Assembly: GCF_036384435.1 (NCBI RefSeq)
Contig: NZ_DASVMI010000043.1
Coordinates: 1 to 64,000 of the forward strand
DNA: 64,000 bases
Origin: GSA-30 sp036384435
GTDB lineage: Bacteria; Pseudomonadota; Gammaproteobacteria; Xanthomonadales; Rhodanobacteraceae
Reading direction: 5' to 3'
Part shown: piece by piece, positions 37,177 through 46,433 of the stretch
Numbering within the stretch: the stretch's first letter is position 1
Layout of the letters: the number at the start of each line of letters is the position of its first letter
Notes under the pieces: generated by a model
Seen by the model: only the letters and a program-made list of their open reading frames with translations
The model's database searches: none
What the model was told of the DNA's origin: nothing
Program-made: the position numbers and the translations under genes

Positions 37177-38286
37177 TCAATCGAGCGGTACGACGGCCTT
37201 GGCGAGCGAAGAGATTTTGGCGGCGCGTTCACGCCAAAGCCTGGCCATGTCTGCGGTTGCCGGGTTACCTCGGGGCAGTCCAGCGTCATCCAGCAGCAGT
37301 GGCGTTGAATAAAAGCTCGTGCTGTTACCACAAAGTATGGTCTTGGAGTTGCCATTGTTGTAGCCGAACTTGTAGTGGGCTTGCCCTGTATTGCAGTGAC
37401 TACCACCTACGTTATGGGCAATTTCATGGCGGAATGCATTGGCATACTTCGCTTGCTGGACACTGACACGGCCTCCGATGTATGCCCACCCTGCGGCATT
37501 GTTACCCGAGCTGGCATTGAAATAGCTGGCAAGCAGATCGGCGCCGTATTGCTTCATGCCGGCGTCGAACAGGGCCAATGCTTTTTTCAGTGCACCGTTC
37601 GCGCCGTTGTGTACGGGGTAGTCTTCTTCAATGATCTGGATGCCCGCCAGACGCAGACGTACTTTTTCCACCTGCGAATTTCGCAATCCAAGATTGACGG
37701 ATTCGACCTGGGCCAATGCGAAAGCCTGCGGATCACCGACACGATCGGCAGCCGACCTGGAGAATCCGGCGAGCAGATCGATGACAATGAAGCCCTCCGA
37801 ATCCACGTCGGCTTCATCCGTTGCCGACTCACGCACGAGCATGGGGGATGCCGGTTCCGTCATGGGCTCGGCGTCAGGTTGCATATAGTCGGCAGGCGAG
37901 GCGTCGAACCACTGTTGCGTACCGATACCATCAGCCAGGATCATGCCACTTTGCTGTGGCGTTTCAACCAGCGCAAGAAGGTGGCCGTCATCATGACGAA
38001 CCATGACCAGGCTTCCCTGGGGCCGGTTGGCTTCGTCCCTCAGCGTCGCGCTGCTGACGGTGTAATCGTTATGGCGCTCGATCGAGGTGTTCCTATCCGG
38101 ATGCAGGCCATGCAGAATGGGCGATGTGAATTGCGGTGAAACGACATGGCTTGCATTGATGGTCGGTTTCGACAGGAGTTCCGGAGCAATGAAATGGCCC
38201 TCAAGCGGACCGTTGGGGAACCCATGGGCGCTGGCGCCCATGCTTGTCAGACACATGATCCATGCGGCCTGAAACTTCTTGTACAT
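37177..38286 (-). CDS. secreted metzincin-type zinc protease
   Basis: The 369-aa product has a signal peptide (residues 1-20), a propeptide-like region, and a C-terminal protease domain. The zinc motif is HEIAHNVGGSH with ligands His287, His291 and His297, the HExxHxxGxxH pattern of metzincins; the domain looks reprolysin-like. After it comes 'TILCGNSTSFYSTP', where the usual Met-turn would read 'TIM...FSNP', so the Met appears to be Leu. It probably acts outside the cell, perhaps against host or competitor proteins. No inhibitor or secretion gene lies next to it. Confidence 0.85.
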   Translation of the reverse strand: MYKKFQAAWIMCLTSMGASAHGFPNGPLEGHFIAPELLSKPTINASHVVSPQFTSPILHGLHPDRNTSIERHNDYTVSSATLRDEANRPQGSLVMVRHDDGHLLALVETPQQSGMILADGIGTQQWFDASPADYMQPDAEPMTEPASPMLVRESATDEADVDSEGFIVIDLLAGFSRSAADRVGDPQAFALAQVESVNLGLRNSQVEKVRLRLAGIQIIEEDYPVHNGANGALKKALALFDAGMKQYGADLLASYFNASSGNNAAGWAYIGGRVSVQQAKYANAFRHEIAHNVGGSHCNTGQAHYKFGYNNGNSKTILCGNSTSFYSTPLLLDDAGLPRGNPATADMARLWRERAAKISSLAKAVVPLD

Positions 38287-38476
38287 AGTGGAGTGCTTCC
38301 CTCTTAATCGCCGTGGTCTACAGCGACGAGCACGTTAGAGGGAAACGGACGTTGCGTATGTCCGCCGGTGGCAGTTGGATACTACCTATATGGCTCAACG
38401 GCCGCTTCAAGGAATCTGACATCGCAGCGACGCCATGAGTAACCCGCCATGGTGGCAGCCAGCGGATGAAGTCGCG

Positions 38477-39361
38477 CTATCGCAATACATGCTTTGCGGC
38501 GCGATCAAGCCACGTTGCGATCAAATCCAGCGTGTGTGATTGCAAGGCCCAGTGTTGCCAGAATAGCGGCACATCGAGCCAGCGTCTTGGTGCGATGGCG
38601 CAAAGCGTGCCTTCCTTGATGCGCTGCTTTGCCATGGACTCCGGAGCCATGCCCCAACCCAGACCATACTCAGCAGCCCCGACAAACGCATGGGGCGAGG
38701 GTATGTAATGGATGGGTGGGGCCAGCTTGGCTCGCGTGATGCTGCGAATAAATCGACGTTGCAGATCGTCTTTGCGATTGAATACCAGCATGGGCGCCTG
38801 CGACATCGAACTGGCACCCAGACCTTCAGAAAAATGCTGCTTTACGAAAGAGGGCGAGGCAACGGGGAGATATCGCATTGTTCCTAGCCGATGAACGTGG
38901 CACCCCTGGAGGCGGAGGGCGTCACTGGTGACTGCACCCATGACCGAACCGTTACGCAGCAGGGCCGTGGAGTGGTCTTGATCCTCCACATGGATATCAA
39001 AGAGGAGTCCGTGTTTCTCGTGCAGGCCGGCAATGGCGTCGAGCAACCAGGTGGCCAGTGAATCGGCATTGACAGCAATCGCGATGGGCTCGCGCGTGGC
39101 CAGTGGTTCAGCGAACGTCTCCAAGGCCTCGCGCTCCAGAAGTCGCATCTGTTGCACGCCGCGTAGCAGACGCGCGCCGGCAATCGTCGTCCGACATGGT
39201 ACCTGGCGCAATACCAGCACCTGGCCGAGGCGATCCTCCAGCGTCTTGATGCGTTGGGATATCGCCGATGGTGTCAGTGAGAGCCGACGGGCCGCTTTTT
39301 CGAAGCTTCCCTCTTCGATAACGGCATGAAGCGCGACGAGTTGGGGATGGATCAGGCTCAT
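38477..39361 (-). CDS. argP: ArgP/LysG-type LysR regulator
   Basis: The 294-aa product has the LysR helix-turn-helix 'FEKAARRLSLTPSAISQRIKTLE' (about residues 19-41) and a substrate-binding domain. 'HPQLVALHAVIEEGSFEKAA' and 'TPSAISQRIK' are typical of ArgP/LysG, which activates export of basic amino acids when lysine or arginine is high. It is divergent from the exporter gene at 39456, the classical argP/argO (lysG/lysE) layout. Confidence 0.88.
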   Translation of the reverse strand: MSLIHPQLVALHAVIEEGSFEKAARRLSLTPSAISQRIKTLEDRLGQVLVLRQVPCRTTIAGARLLRGVQQMRLLEREALETFAEPLATREPIAIAVNADSLATWLLDAIAGLHEKHGLLFDIHVEDQDHSTALLRNGSVMGAVTSDALRLQGCHVHRLGTMRYLPVASPSFVKQHFSEGLGASSMSQAPMLVFNRKDDLQRRFIRSITRAKLAPPIHYIPSPHAFVGAAEYGLGWGMAPESMAKQRIKEGTLCAIAPRRWLDVPLFWQHWALQSHTLDLIATWLDRAAKHVLR

Positions 39362-39455
39362 GATGAAGTCATTCTAAAGTTACTTAAGAAAAATAAGTTT
39401 TACTTAATAAGTGAAGTCACCGAAAGTGCTGCAACCAGTCACGGCGTGAGGTGTC
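39362..39455. promoter_or_regulatory. AT-rich divergent control region of argP and argO
   Basis: This 94-bp gap is markedly AT-rich between about 39373 and 39415. It contains ACTTAATAAGT (39402-39412), an inverted repeat, and a related ACTTAAGAA just to its left. A LysR-type site is expected here; the exact site is an inference. Confidence 0.5.
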
Positions 39456-40073
39456 ATGAATCCTTACTTGTATGGTCTTGGTGCAGGTGCCAGCCTGATC
39501 GTTGCCATCGGAGCGCAGAATGCCTTCGTGCTGCGCCAAGGACTGATGCGCCAATACGTTGGCCAGGTCGTGCTGGTGTGCGCAATGGCCGACGCATGCC
39601 TCATCGTGGCGGGCGTGGCAGGCATGGGTGCCCTGGTGCAAGGCACGCCCTGGTTGCTCCAGGTCACCCGGGCTGCTGGCGCGTTGTTCCTGTTGACCTA
39701 TGCCATTGTTGCGGCGCGACGAGCGATTCAGGGGCAGGGGCAGTGGGGCTCCGGTGATGCCATGGCACGGGGAAGGTGGCGCGTCCTGCTCACCTGCCTT
39801 GGTTTTACCTTGCTCAACCCGCACGTCTATCTGGACACCGTCGTATTGCTGGGCAGCCTGTCGACACGCTTTGCGCACAGCAGCGAGCGAGCGTGGTTTA
39901 CTGCTGGCGCAGTGACAGCAAGTTTTGCCTGGTTCGCCGGGTTGGGTTTTGGGGCCCGATGGTTGTTGCCTTGGTTTACCAAGCCTTCCGCGTGGCAATG
40001 GCTGGATGCTGGCGTGGCAGTACTGATGCTGGTATTGGCCGCTTTGATGATAGTAGGGATGGTGGGCGCGTGA
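39456..40073 (+). CDS. argO: LysE/ArgO-family amino acid exporter
   Basis: The 205-aa product has five to six membrane helices and the family N-terminus 'GLGAGASLIVAIGAQNAFVLRQGL'. 'LNPHVYLDTVVLLGSL' is also a conserved LysE stretch. It exports arginine or lysine from the cytoplasm. The ATG follows GAGGTGTC, and it is divergent from its probable activator. ArgO and LysE cannot be told apart by eye. Confidence 0.9.
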   Translation: MNPYLYGLGAGASLIVAIGAQNAFVLRQGLMRQYVGQVVLVCAMADACLIVAGVAGMGALVQGTPWLLQVTRAAGALFLLTYAIVAARRAIQGQGQWGSGDAMARGRWRVLLTCLGFTLLNPHVYLDTVVLLGSLSTRFAHSSERAWFTAGAVTASFAWFAGLGFGARWLLPWFTKPSAWQWLDAGVAVLMLVLAALMIVGMVGA

Positions 40074-40531
40074 TCGTTCTGGCGAATCGCTTTGGCGCCC
40101 AGATCAACATAAAGCACCCGTCGCTCCATCAAAACCCGGCCTCAAGGTGTATCCGCGCCCTTCGAAGCTTCGTGGAGACAATGAGAAGAAGTTCTTGCAG
40201 GAGGCTGGAAGCGCTTGTCTGGCGGCTGCCGGTTTACGAATTCAATGAATCATAAGGCGGTCGATGTAGCATCGTGTTGCCGTTGCTGGACGCCTCCCTT
40301 CTGTTGGAGAGGACTTCCGCCACGGTCGATGCCGTCGAGCCGGATCACGTGTGCTCAAAAGCCAGATGTGTCCAGGTGCTGATCTTCGCTAGACCCATCA
40401 GGTTCAGCTTACCTCGATCACGCAACCTCTTGGCCTGGCCAACACCTTGAAATAAGAAAGACAGGTGCCCTTTCCAGCCAGGGCCCTGTCTTGACTCGTC
40501 CTGGATGAACGCCGTAGTTCGTCACGCAGCG
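40074..40531. other. gene-free stretch with possible coding remnants
   Basis: No gene with a credible start is seen. Two short protein-like stretches remain: plus-strand 'KVYPRPSKLRGDNEKKF' ending at a stop near 40248, and minus-strand 'AKRLRDRGKLNLMGLAKIS' around 40385-40440. They may be tails of lost genes. I do not recognise either. A terminator lies at 40457-40492. Confidence 0.35.
40457..40492 (-). terminator. terminator of the toxin-like gene
   Basis: A stem formed by AAGACAGG-GCCC and GGGC-CCTGTCTT, with one unpaired base, lies about 40 bases past the stop of the 40532 gene. Read leftwards it is followed by TCTTATTT. Confidence 0.65.
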
Positions 40532-42448
40532 TCAGATGCCTTCACGCAGTACAATGACTTCCCATCGTTCATTCGCCAATGCTGCCTTGTAGAGCTCTGG
40601 CCAGTCGCTTGGGATTTTTTGCGGTAAACGAACCTCAATGTCAGGTACAAAATCGGTCGCTTGAGGGGCGCGAGGATACGACGACCACGGATTCAAAAGA
40701 TGGTCAAATGGATTGACTGGGAATGCCTGCGCAGTCGATTTCTCATAGCGGATGGTGGTTCCATCGGCATGAAGCCGTAAGGTTGTGTCGTCTCCATCGC
40801 GCAGGCTGTGAATGCGATCGGCGACCCAAATGAATTTTTGAGTGGTAGCCAAGTTGCATGGCTCCAGGTTGACACGATTGCCTGGCACAACGGTAAGACA
40901 TTGTTGATTTCTACGGGCGCGATAGCGGTTCTCCGCATCGAAATTCCAATGCAGGGAAATATTGTCAGCAAGGCACTCCGTCAGCGAATTGGTCGCACTG
41001 TTAAGGCAGCCGCCACCGCTTGCTGAGCGTAGCATTACCGTAATTTCGCTCTCCAAATAGGGGGAGTCTGCTTGAATAGAGACTTGAGCCTTCGGGCCAT
41101 TAAAGAGATCGGGTGGAAGCCCTTTGTTCTTACCAAATCGCGCATAGCGAATTGCATAGTTCGAACTAATAGTCAGCGGATTTCTAAATTCTCCAGGGAC
41201 CTCCCACACAGTGAAGGTATCGCCGCCAAAATGTTGCATGAGAGGTGTTACGCGATCAGTGGTTGGGGAGCTGCCAAAATAATCTGGTTTGTCGCGTATG
41301 AAAGGTGCCATGCTAACCTCCCAATAAGAGTATGAGATAGGATTGGCGAAACTCCCAAATTTGGCGACGTAGTAATCTTTTAGCGAGAATTTTATAATTT
41401 TTTCTTCTGTGTACTCTTTTGCAAAATTAAATGAGAAGCCAGCCTTGGCCGATACAGAGGGAACCTTTCCTTGCAGGCCGGCCGAGCGTTCCGCGGAAAG
41501 ACCGAAGCCATAGCTTGTTTTTGTGGCGCGAGAACTACTGAGGTCGATCTCGGTTCGGCCATCGCTATCTGGATATTGCTCTGTGAGTACTGGTTGGGTG
41601 CCCGGCGCAAGAAGTGATTGCGTGAGTCTGTACATGGTTGGTATCTGCAAATATCCGGCTTGAAATCCGTACAGCGAAGCGGGTGCATTGTACTTCGATG
41701 TCGCGATAATTTTCTTTACATCGCGGCTGATGGAAGAGTCGCGAAGAATCGTTACATCCTGTGTGATGGATGCGCCGTTTGGGCCGTACACAATCACTCG
41801 GGCGGTTTGGCGTGGTACTTCTACAGGAATGCCATCCTTCATCTTGAAGGCGAGGCTTGAATGTTTGGCAGAAAATGGCTGCAAATGAGCATTTTTGAGT
41901 GAGAGTGCGCCTTGTTTTTCTTCCGTGATACGGTGTGCTAGCGCTTCTGCGATTCGTGTCGCTTTGACCAAAGCAGAATTGTTGCCTGGCAGTGGTTCCG
42001 CGGCAAGGATTTCCAGCCTGCCTTCGCTATCGCGACGATAGATGGCGGCTTCCACGTCAGATGAAGCTCCAAACAACTTGCTTATGATGTCGCTCGATAT
42101 CGACGGGTCGTCACGTGAGATAAAAATGGCCATGCCATTGTCAAACATGATCGCCACCTCGTTACGTACGGCAGGATCATCAAGCGCGTTGGCATCCACC
42201 CAGCCGATCTCCATAAGCATGGGGTCTGTTTGCGTGATGGGTTGAAATATTGCTTCAAGTGGTGCTCTGGTGGCTGTTACGCCATGTCCGTGTTGCACGG
42301 AAAGTAGAGCAACCTCACGCAAAGGAACCACTTTGACTTGAGAAGGTAATGCTTGGCTCGTCGTAGAAATTGACGATGACATGATCGCAGTAAATACGAG
42401 TGCTCCATTGATCCCCATTTTTCGGGCTGCCATTTTACATCTAAACAT
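40532..42448 (-). CDS. large secreted protein, probable leukocidin-like pore-forming toxin
   Basis: The 638-aa product starts at an ATG five bases after AAGGAG. It has a signal peptide with hydrophobic core at about residues 13-27. Residues about 35-260 form an unassigned N-terminal part. From about 270 to 500 it shows alternating polar/hydrophobic strands such as 'SAKAGFSFNFAKEYTEEKI', 'SYSYWEVSMAPFIRD', 'NPLTISSNYAIRYARFG' and 'ISLHWNF', resembling the beta-barrel toxins of the leukocidin/Vibrio cytolysin group. Then comes a segment with 'QQCLTVVPGNRVNLEPCN' and 'QKFIW', like a ricin-type lectin repeat. Base composition is clearly less GC-rich than the neighbours, suggesting transfer. The toxin call is by pattern only; another beta-rich secreted lectin protein is possible. 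Confidence 0.55.
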   Translation of the reverse strand: MFRCKMAARKMGINGALVFTAIMSSSISTTSQALPSQVKVVPLREVALLSVQHGHGVTATRAPLEAIFQPITQTDPMLMEIGWVDANALDDPAVRNEVAIMFDNGMAIFISRDDPSISSDIISKLFGASSDVEAAIYRRDSEGRLEILAAEPLPGNNSALVKATRIAEALAHRITEEKQGALSLKNAHLQPFSAKHSSLAFKMKDGIPVEVPRQTARVIVYGPNGASITQDVTILRDSSISRDVKKIIATSKYNAPASLYGFQAGYLQIPTMYRLTQSLLAPGTQPVLTEQYPDSDGRTEIDLSSSRATKTSYGFGLSAERSAGLQGKVPSVSAKAGFSFNFAKEYTEEKIIKFSLKDYYVAKFGSFANPISYSYWEVSMAPFIRDKPDYFGSSPTTDRVTPLMQHFGGDTFTVWEVPGEFRNPLTISSNYAIRYARFGKNKGLPPDLFNGPKAQVSIQADSPYLESEITVMLRSASGGGCLNSATNSLTECLADNISLHWNFDAENRYRARRNQQCLTVVPGNRVNLEPCNLATTQKFIWVADRIHSLRDGDDTTLRLHADGTTIRYEKSTAQAFPVNPFDHLLNPWSSYPRAPQATDFVPDIEVRLPQKIPSDWPELYKAALANERWEVIVLREGI

Positions 42449-42734
42449 GTTTACTCCTTCGCGCCGTCATGGCGCAGGAGAAGCATGTATGTCAGAGAGT
42501 TGCGTGAATGCCGGTTTTGTCCGTAAGTACTGCTGCGCTGGGTTCAAGCTTTAGTGAGGCTTTTGCCGTTGAGTTGTCCCGGCGTGGTTGAAGACTCCGG
42601 GCTTTGAGAGGATAGGGTAATGAGTATGTCAGCGAAGTAATCTGTTGAGACGCGAGAACGCGAGAACGCGCGACGCGGATGATGTTCGTGCATCGCAGGG
42701 ACAAGATGTTGCTGTCGGCGAGGATCGGGTCGAT

Positions 42735-43460
42735 AGTCGTGATCGTCGTGTGGTGCAGACACTGTGCAACGGAGGACGCCTGGACGAGCGCGCCCTGGGA
42801 CTGCGCGATGGCTTGCCCACCTGCGCGCACGAGTCGCTTGAGATGCGCCAAGCTAACGAGATCCTGAGCAAGGCATCAGCGTATTTTGCCCACGCGCAGC
42901 TCGACTGCCGAGTCAAGCCATGAGGACATCTCTTAAGGAACAAGGGAGTATCTGTGGCGTCCAGTCGATCTGCAAAATGTCACCTCGTCCCATCGATTTG
43001 CGACCTACATGCGGCCAGGCGAGCCGATTTGGCCAAGGCGCCGCCGCGAGCGGAGCCAGACGAGCCTTCAAGCGTCGCTATCCACGGTTGTGGGACGGAG
43101 AACCGCTACGTCCACCACGTGCGTGAAATCGGGCGATGGAAACGGCATTCATCGGCCGATGTGGCGCGAAGACGATGCTCAGCGATCTAGTGGTGCCCTA
43201 TCGGCTGGATCGGGTGTGCGGTCAGTTCCGGGACTTGGCAAGGGCGTCTGTATATAGAACTCGTGCTCGATGCTATGGGGCGAGTGTTGCGTACGCTCAA
43301 GCCCTTCGGTCCAGGGGGAGGACTAGTGCGCTGATGGCCGCGGCTCGCCATGCATATCCATTCGCTGTGCCGAACGCCTGGCCGAACGGCCGACCTGCGG
43401 AGCAGACCACGCTGGGGTGGTTCAATCACGAGGTTGATCATTACTTTTTGTATGGGTAGG
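42735..43460 (+). mobile_element. decayed IS3-family insertion sequence
   Basis: The end of an OrfA survives up to the stop at 42923 ('MRQANEILSKASAYFAHAQLD', close to the common IS3 OrfA tail 'LRQANEILRKASAYFAQAELD'). OrfB remains follow in several frames: 'GVQSICKM', 'VAIHGCGTENRYVHHVREIGRWK', 'DLVVPYRLDRVCGQFR', and near the end 'TTLGWFNHE'. Frameshifts and missing blocks, including most of the DDE core, show that it is inactive. I found no clear terminal inverted repeats. The 42449-42734 stretch to its left holds no gene that I can support. Confidence 0.7.
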
Positions 43461-43588
43461 TATGCAAAATGCGAACATTTAAAAACCCCGAAAACGGGCC
43501 TTTTCTGGTTTGAAGTCCGTAATATGTTCGCTGCGGTGTCGGCGTATGTCGCTTGATGCGCGCGTATACAAAACAGGATGTCAAACAT

Positions 43589-44257
43589 ATGGACTTCAGG
43601 ATCGTTGCCCTCGGGCTCGGCATGCTCTTCAGCGTGCCGGTGGTTGCACAAGAGGGCTTTTACGTAAGTGGCAAGCTATTGGGTGTCCAGCGCCCGATGA
43701 CTGATATGACTTTAACCAGTCCCCGGGTGAGCCATCGTGTCACCTCCCCCCAGGATGCGCGTCGCTTCAATGGCTCGTTAGCGGCGGGTATGACGTTTGC
43801 CAAGGCATATCGCGCGGAACTGGAATACACCTTGCCGTCCACGGGCCAATACGTGGCTAGGTGGGCTCCGTTCGTCAATAACGACAACCGACTCAAGACG
43901 CGCGCGCAACGCTTGATGGTCAATGTCTATCGCGATTGGGCCGTGTCTCCTCATCTTTCGATCCATGGCATGGCGGGCGTTGGCGGAGCCTGGATTCGTG
44001 CGGATGGCTGGCAGACCAGGCCGGATCGGGCGTTTGCCCTGCGCACCACGTTCCGGCCTGCCTATAGCCTGGGCCTGGGTGCCGGGCTTCAGGTCGCCCC
44101 GGATGTCGTGCTCGATGCGGGTTACCGCTACGTGAGGTCAGGGCAGTTTTCTACCGGAAGGAACCGGTTTGCCAATGCCGCCATGGCTCGGGATGAGCAA
44201 TTGCAGGCGCGCTATGGCGAACACAATGTCTACGTAGGTGTGCGCAAGACGTTCTGA
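43589..44257 (+). CDS. outer membrane beta-barrel protein
   Basis: The 222-aa product starts at the ATG at 43589, after AGGATG, and has a signal peptide ending 'SVPVVAQEG'. The mature part has amphipathic strands ('GFYVSGKLLGVQRP', 'LSIHGMAGVGGAWIRAD', 'YSLGLGAGLQVAPDVVLDAGYRYVR') and ends in the aromatic 'VGVRKTF', as outer membrane barrels do. It resembles small OmpA/opacity-type barrels of eight strands. There is no peptidoglycan-binding domain. The function is unknown; it stands alone between an IS relic and nadE. Confidence 0.75.
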   Translation: MDFRIVALGLGMLFSVPVVAQEGFYVSGKLLGVQRPMTDMTLTSPRVSHRVTSPQDARRFNGSLAAGMTFAKAYRAELEYTLPSTGQYVARWAPFVNNDNRLKTRAQRLMVNVYRDWAVSPHLSIHGMAGVGGAWIRADGWQTRPDRAFALRTTFRPAYSLGLGAGLQVAPDVVLDAGYRYVRSGQFSTGRNRFANAAMARDEQLQARYGEHNVYVGVRKTF

Positions 44258-44357
44258 TCGCTTCTTCGTTGAGGTGCCGGGGACTGTTTCGGCAGTCTTC
44301 GGTCAGACGGGCAATGCGCTAATATGGCGAAGTCCATCTTGCCGTTTCAGGTTCCAC

Positions 44358-45983
44358 ATGGCCGTGTTCCGTCTAGCGCTTGCCCAATTCGATTTCCCGG
44401 TCGGCGCGGTTGCCGCCAATGCGGCCAGAGTTCGTGAACTGTTGGGGCAGGCCAAGGCTGGCGGTGCAGCGTTGATTGCCTTTCCGGAGTTGACGCTCAG
44501 TGGCTATCCTCCGGAAGACCTGCTTCTGCGGCCGAGTTTCCTTAGCGCTTGCGAGAGCGAACTGCAGGCCATTGCGCGCGAAACCGATGGTGTCGCCGCC
44601 CTGGTCGGATACCCGCACAGCGAAGGCGAGGTATACAACGCTGCCGCACTGCTTCGTCATGGCAAAGTGGAGTGGTCCGCTCACAAGCAGGCGTTGCCCA
44701 ATTACGGTGTATTCGACGACAAGCGCTATTTCCGTCCCGGACACGAAACGCAGGTCGCCTCGATCCATGGCGTCACGGTGGGGGCGTTGATCTGCGAAGA
44801 CGTCTGGGAGGCCGAGCCAGCTGCTGCGGCCGCGGCAGCTGGAGCCGAATTGCTGGTTGTGATCAATGCTTCGCCGTGGGACCGCGCCAAGCAACAGACG
44901 CGCGAGGAGGTGCTGGTGGCGCGCGCCCGCGAGACAGGTTGCGCCATTGCCTACGTGAACATGGTGGGCGGCCAGGACGAGGTCGTGTATGACGGTGGTT
45001 CGGTGCTGATCAACGGCGATGGCAGCATCGCTGCGCGGGCGCCGACGTTTGCCGACACTTTGTTATGGGCCCGATTCGATCCGCAGACGCGGACATTCAG
45101 CCCTCAGGATTGGCCCGCCGCCGATGAACAGCCCGCAGAGAGCACCCTGTATCGGGCTTTGGTGCGAGGCATTGCTGACTACATCAACAAGAACGGTTTC
45201 AGCGGTGTGCTGCTGGGTCTTTCCGGGGGTATCGATTCAGCGTTGACGCTGGCGTTGGCCGTCGATGCGTTAGGGCCTGAGCGGGTGACCGCCATCATGA
45301 TGCCCTCACGGTACACCTCGCAGTTGTCGCTCGATGGCGCACGCGTGCAAGCGGAGAAACTCGGTGTCGCCTACCACGTGATTTCCATCGAGGAGACCTA
45401 TCAGTCATTCGTCGATGCCCTGACACCGGCCTTTGATGGTAAGGGGCCGGATATTACCGAAGAGAACCTGCAGTCACGCACTCGCGGCGTGATGTTGATG
45501 GCCCTGTCCAACAAGCACGGTCGCCTGTTGTTGGCCACCGGCAACAAGAGCGAAATGGCGGTGGGTTACGCCACGCTTTACGGTGACATGTGCGGCGCGT
45601 ACGCACCGTTGAAAGATGTATACAAAACCGTGGTCTATCGCCTTTCGCAGTGGCGCAACAGCGTGGCCGGCGAGGGTGGTTGGGCCATCCCCCCGGAAGT
45701 CATCGAGCGTCCGCCCTCGGCGGAGCTGCGCGACAACCAGACCGACCAGGATTCCCTGCCGCCTTATGACGAACTCGATGCCATCCTCGAACGCTTCATC
45801 GAAGGCGAGGAGTCGCAGGCAGAGATAGCCGAGCATGGTTTCGATCCTGAGACCGTACGTCGTGTCGTACGCCTGGTGTTGATCAACGAATTCAAGCGAC
45901 GGCAGTCCGCACCGGGGCCCAGGGTCACAACGAAGGCTTTCGGGCGGGAACGTCGTTACCCGATCACCTCCGGCTGGAAGTGA
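44358..45983 (+). CDS. nadE: glutamine-dependent NAD+ synthase
   Basis: The 541-aa product joins an N-terminal nitrilase-type glutaminase (Glu44 in 'AFPELTLSGYPPEDLL', Lys in 'AHKQALPN', Cys in 'GALICEDVWE') to a C-terminal NAD synthase domain with the ATP-binding P-loop 'LGLSGGIDSALTLALAVDALG' and 'LLATGNKSEMAVGYATLYGD'. It amidates nicotinic acid adenine dinucleotide to NAD+ with ammonia from glutamine. The length and domain order are normal for the family. Confidence 0.96.
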   Translation: MAVFRLALAQFDFPVGAVAANAARVRELLGQAKAGGAALIAFPELTLSGYPPEDLLLRPSFLSACESELQAIARETDGVAALVGYPHSEGEVYNAAALLRHGKVEWSAHKQALPNYGVFDDKRYFRPGHETQVASIHGVTVGALICEDVWEAEPAAAAAAAGAELLVVINASPWDRAKQQTREEVLVARARETGCAIAYVNMVGGQDEVVYDGGSVLINGDGSIAARAPTFADTLLWARFDPQTRTFSPQDWPAADEQPAESTLYRALVRGIADYINKNGFSGVLLGLSGGIDSALTLALAVDALGPERVTAIMMPSRYTSQLSLDGARVQAEKLGVAYHVISIEETYQSFVDALTPAFDGKGPDITEENLQSRTRGVMLMALSNKHGRLLLATGNKSEMAVGYATLYGDMCGAYAPLKDVYKTVVYRLSQWRNSVAGEGGWAIPPEVIERPPSAELRDNQTDQDSLPPYDELDAILERFIEGEESQAEIAEHGFDPETVRRVVRLVLINEFKRRQSAPGPRVTTKAFGRERRYPITSGWK

Positions 45984-46033
45984 TCTCACCCCGACGTCGA
46001 CACCCTCGTTACCCCGGGAAACATCGAGCGCTC

Positions 46034-46063
46034 AGGAGCGATTTTGTTCGCGAAGCGGTCTGG
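46034..46063. repeat. REP-like repeat unit, copy A
   Basis: A 30-base unit starting AGGAGCGA and ending with TCGCGAAGCGG-TCTGG matches the unit at 46296-46325 at 25 of 30 positions. Each contains a short inverted repeat around TCGCGA. Confidence 0.6.
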
Positions 46064-46180
46064 GGTGTAGACGCAGACTGGCGCTGTCAACTTCCAAGCC
46101 GCGACTTGCATCGCGACTGAAGTCGCTCGTACGTGAATCGATCAGCGATGTGGTTGCTGGCCATCGACGAAGCGCGAATG

Positions 46181-46226
46181 TTTTCCACAGCCGCTGTGGA
46201 TGTGGCTGGCGCAAACCTGTGGACAA
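46181..46226. promoter_or_regulatory. cluster of three DnaA-box-like 9-mers
   Basis: Within 46 bases lie TTTTCCACA (46181-46189), ACATCCACA (complement of 46195-46203) and TTGTCCACA (complement of 46218-46226). The first and third differ from the consensus TTATCCACA at one base. There is no replication gene nearby. Confidence 0.35.
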
Positions 46227-46295
46227 GTCTATTTTGACGTTTTGTCTTCAGGCACTTAGTACGCATTGATCACGATTTGCCCAGGCTCTCATGCA

Positions 46296-46325
46296 GGAGC
46301 GACTTCAGTCGCGAAGCGGCCTGGC
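46296..46325. repeat. REP-like repeat unit, copy B
   Basis: This second copy of the 46034 unit contains the inverted repeat GCGACTTCAGTCGC (46300-46313). The same 14-mer core appears inverted at 46113-46126 (GCGACTGAAGTCGC). These three hairpins form a small array between nadE and the acetyltransferase gene. Confidence 0.65.
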
Positions 46326-46433
46326 CGCAGGCTGGGCTCTGGATCTGCGGAGCCGCGACGGTCCACGTTCTGCACTTGACGGGATCGTCCGGTTCAATAA
46401 TTATCCGCATCCTCACTCACGAGGAGTGCGCTC

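Noticed and set aside
46181..46226. Chromosomal replication origin
   Set aside because: Only three degenerate DnaA-like boxes, no AT-rich unwinding region and no dnaA, dnaN or rpmH nearby.
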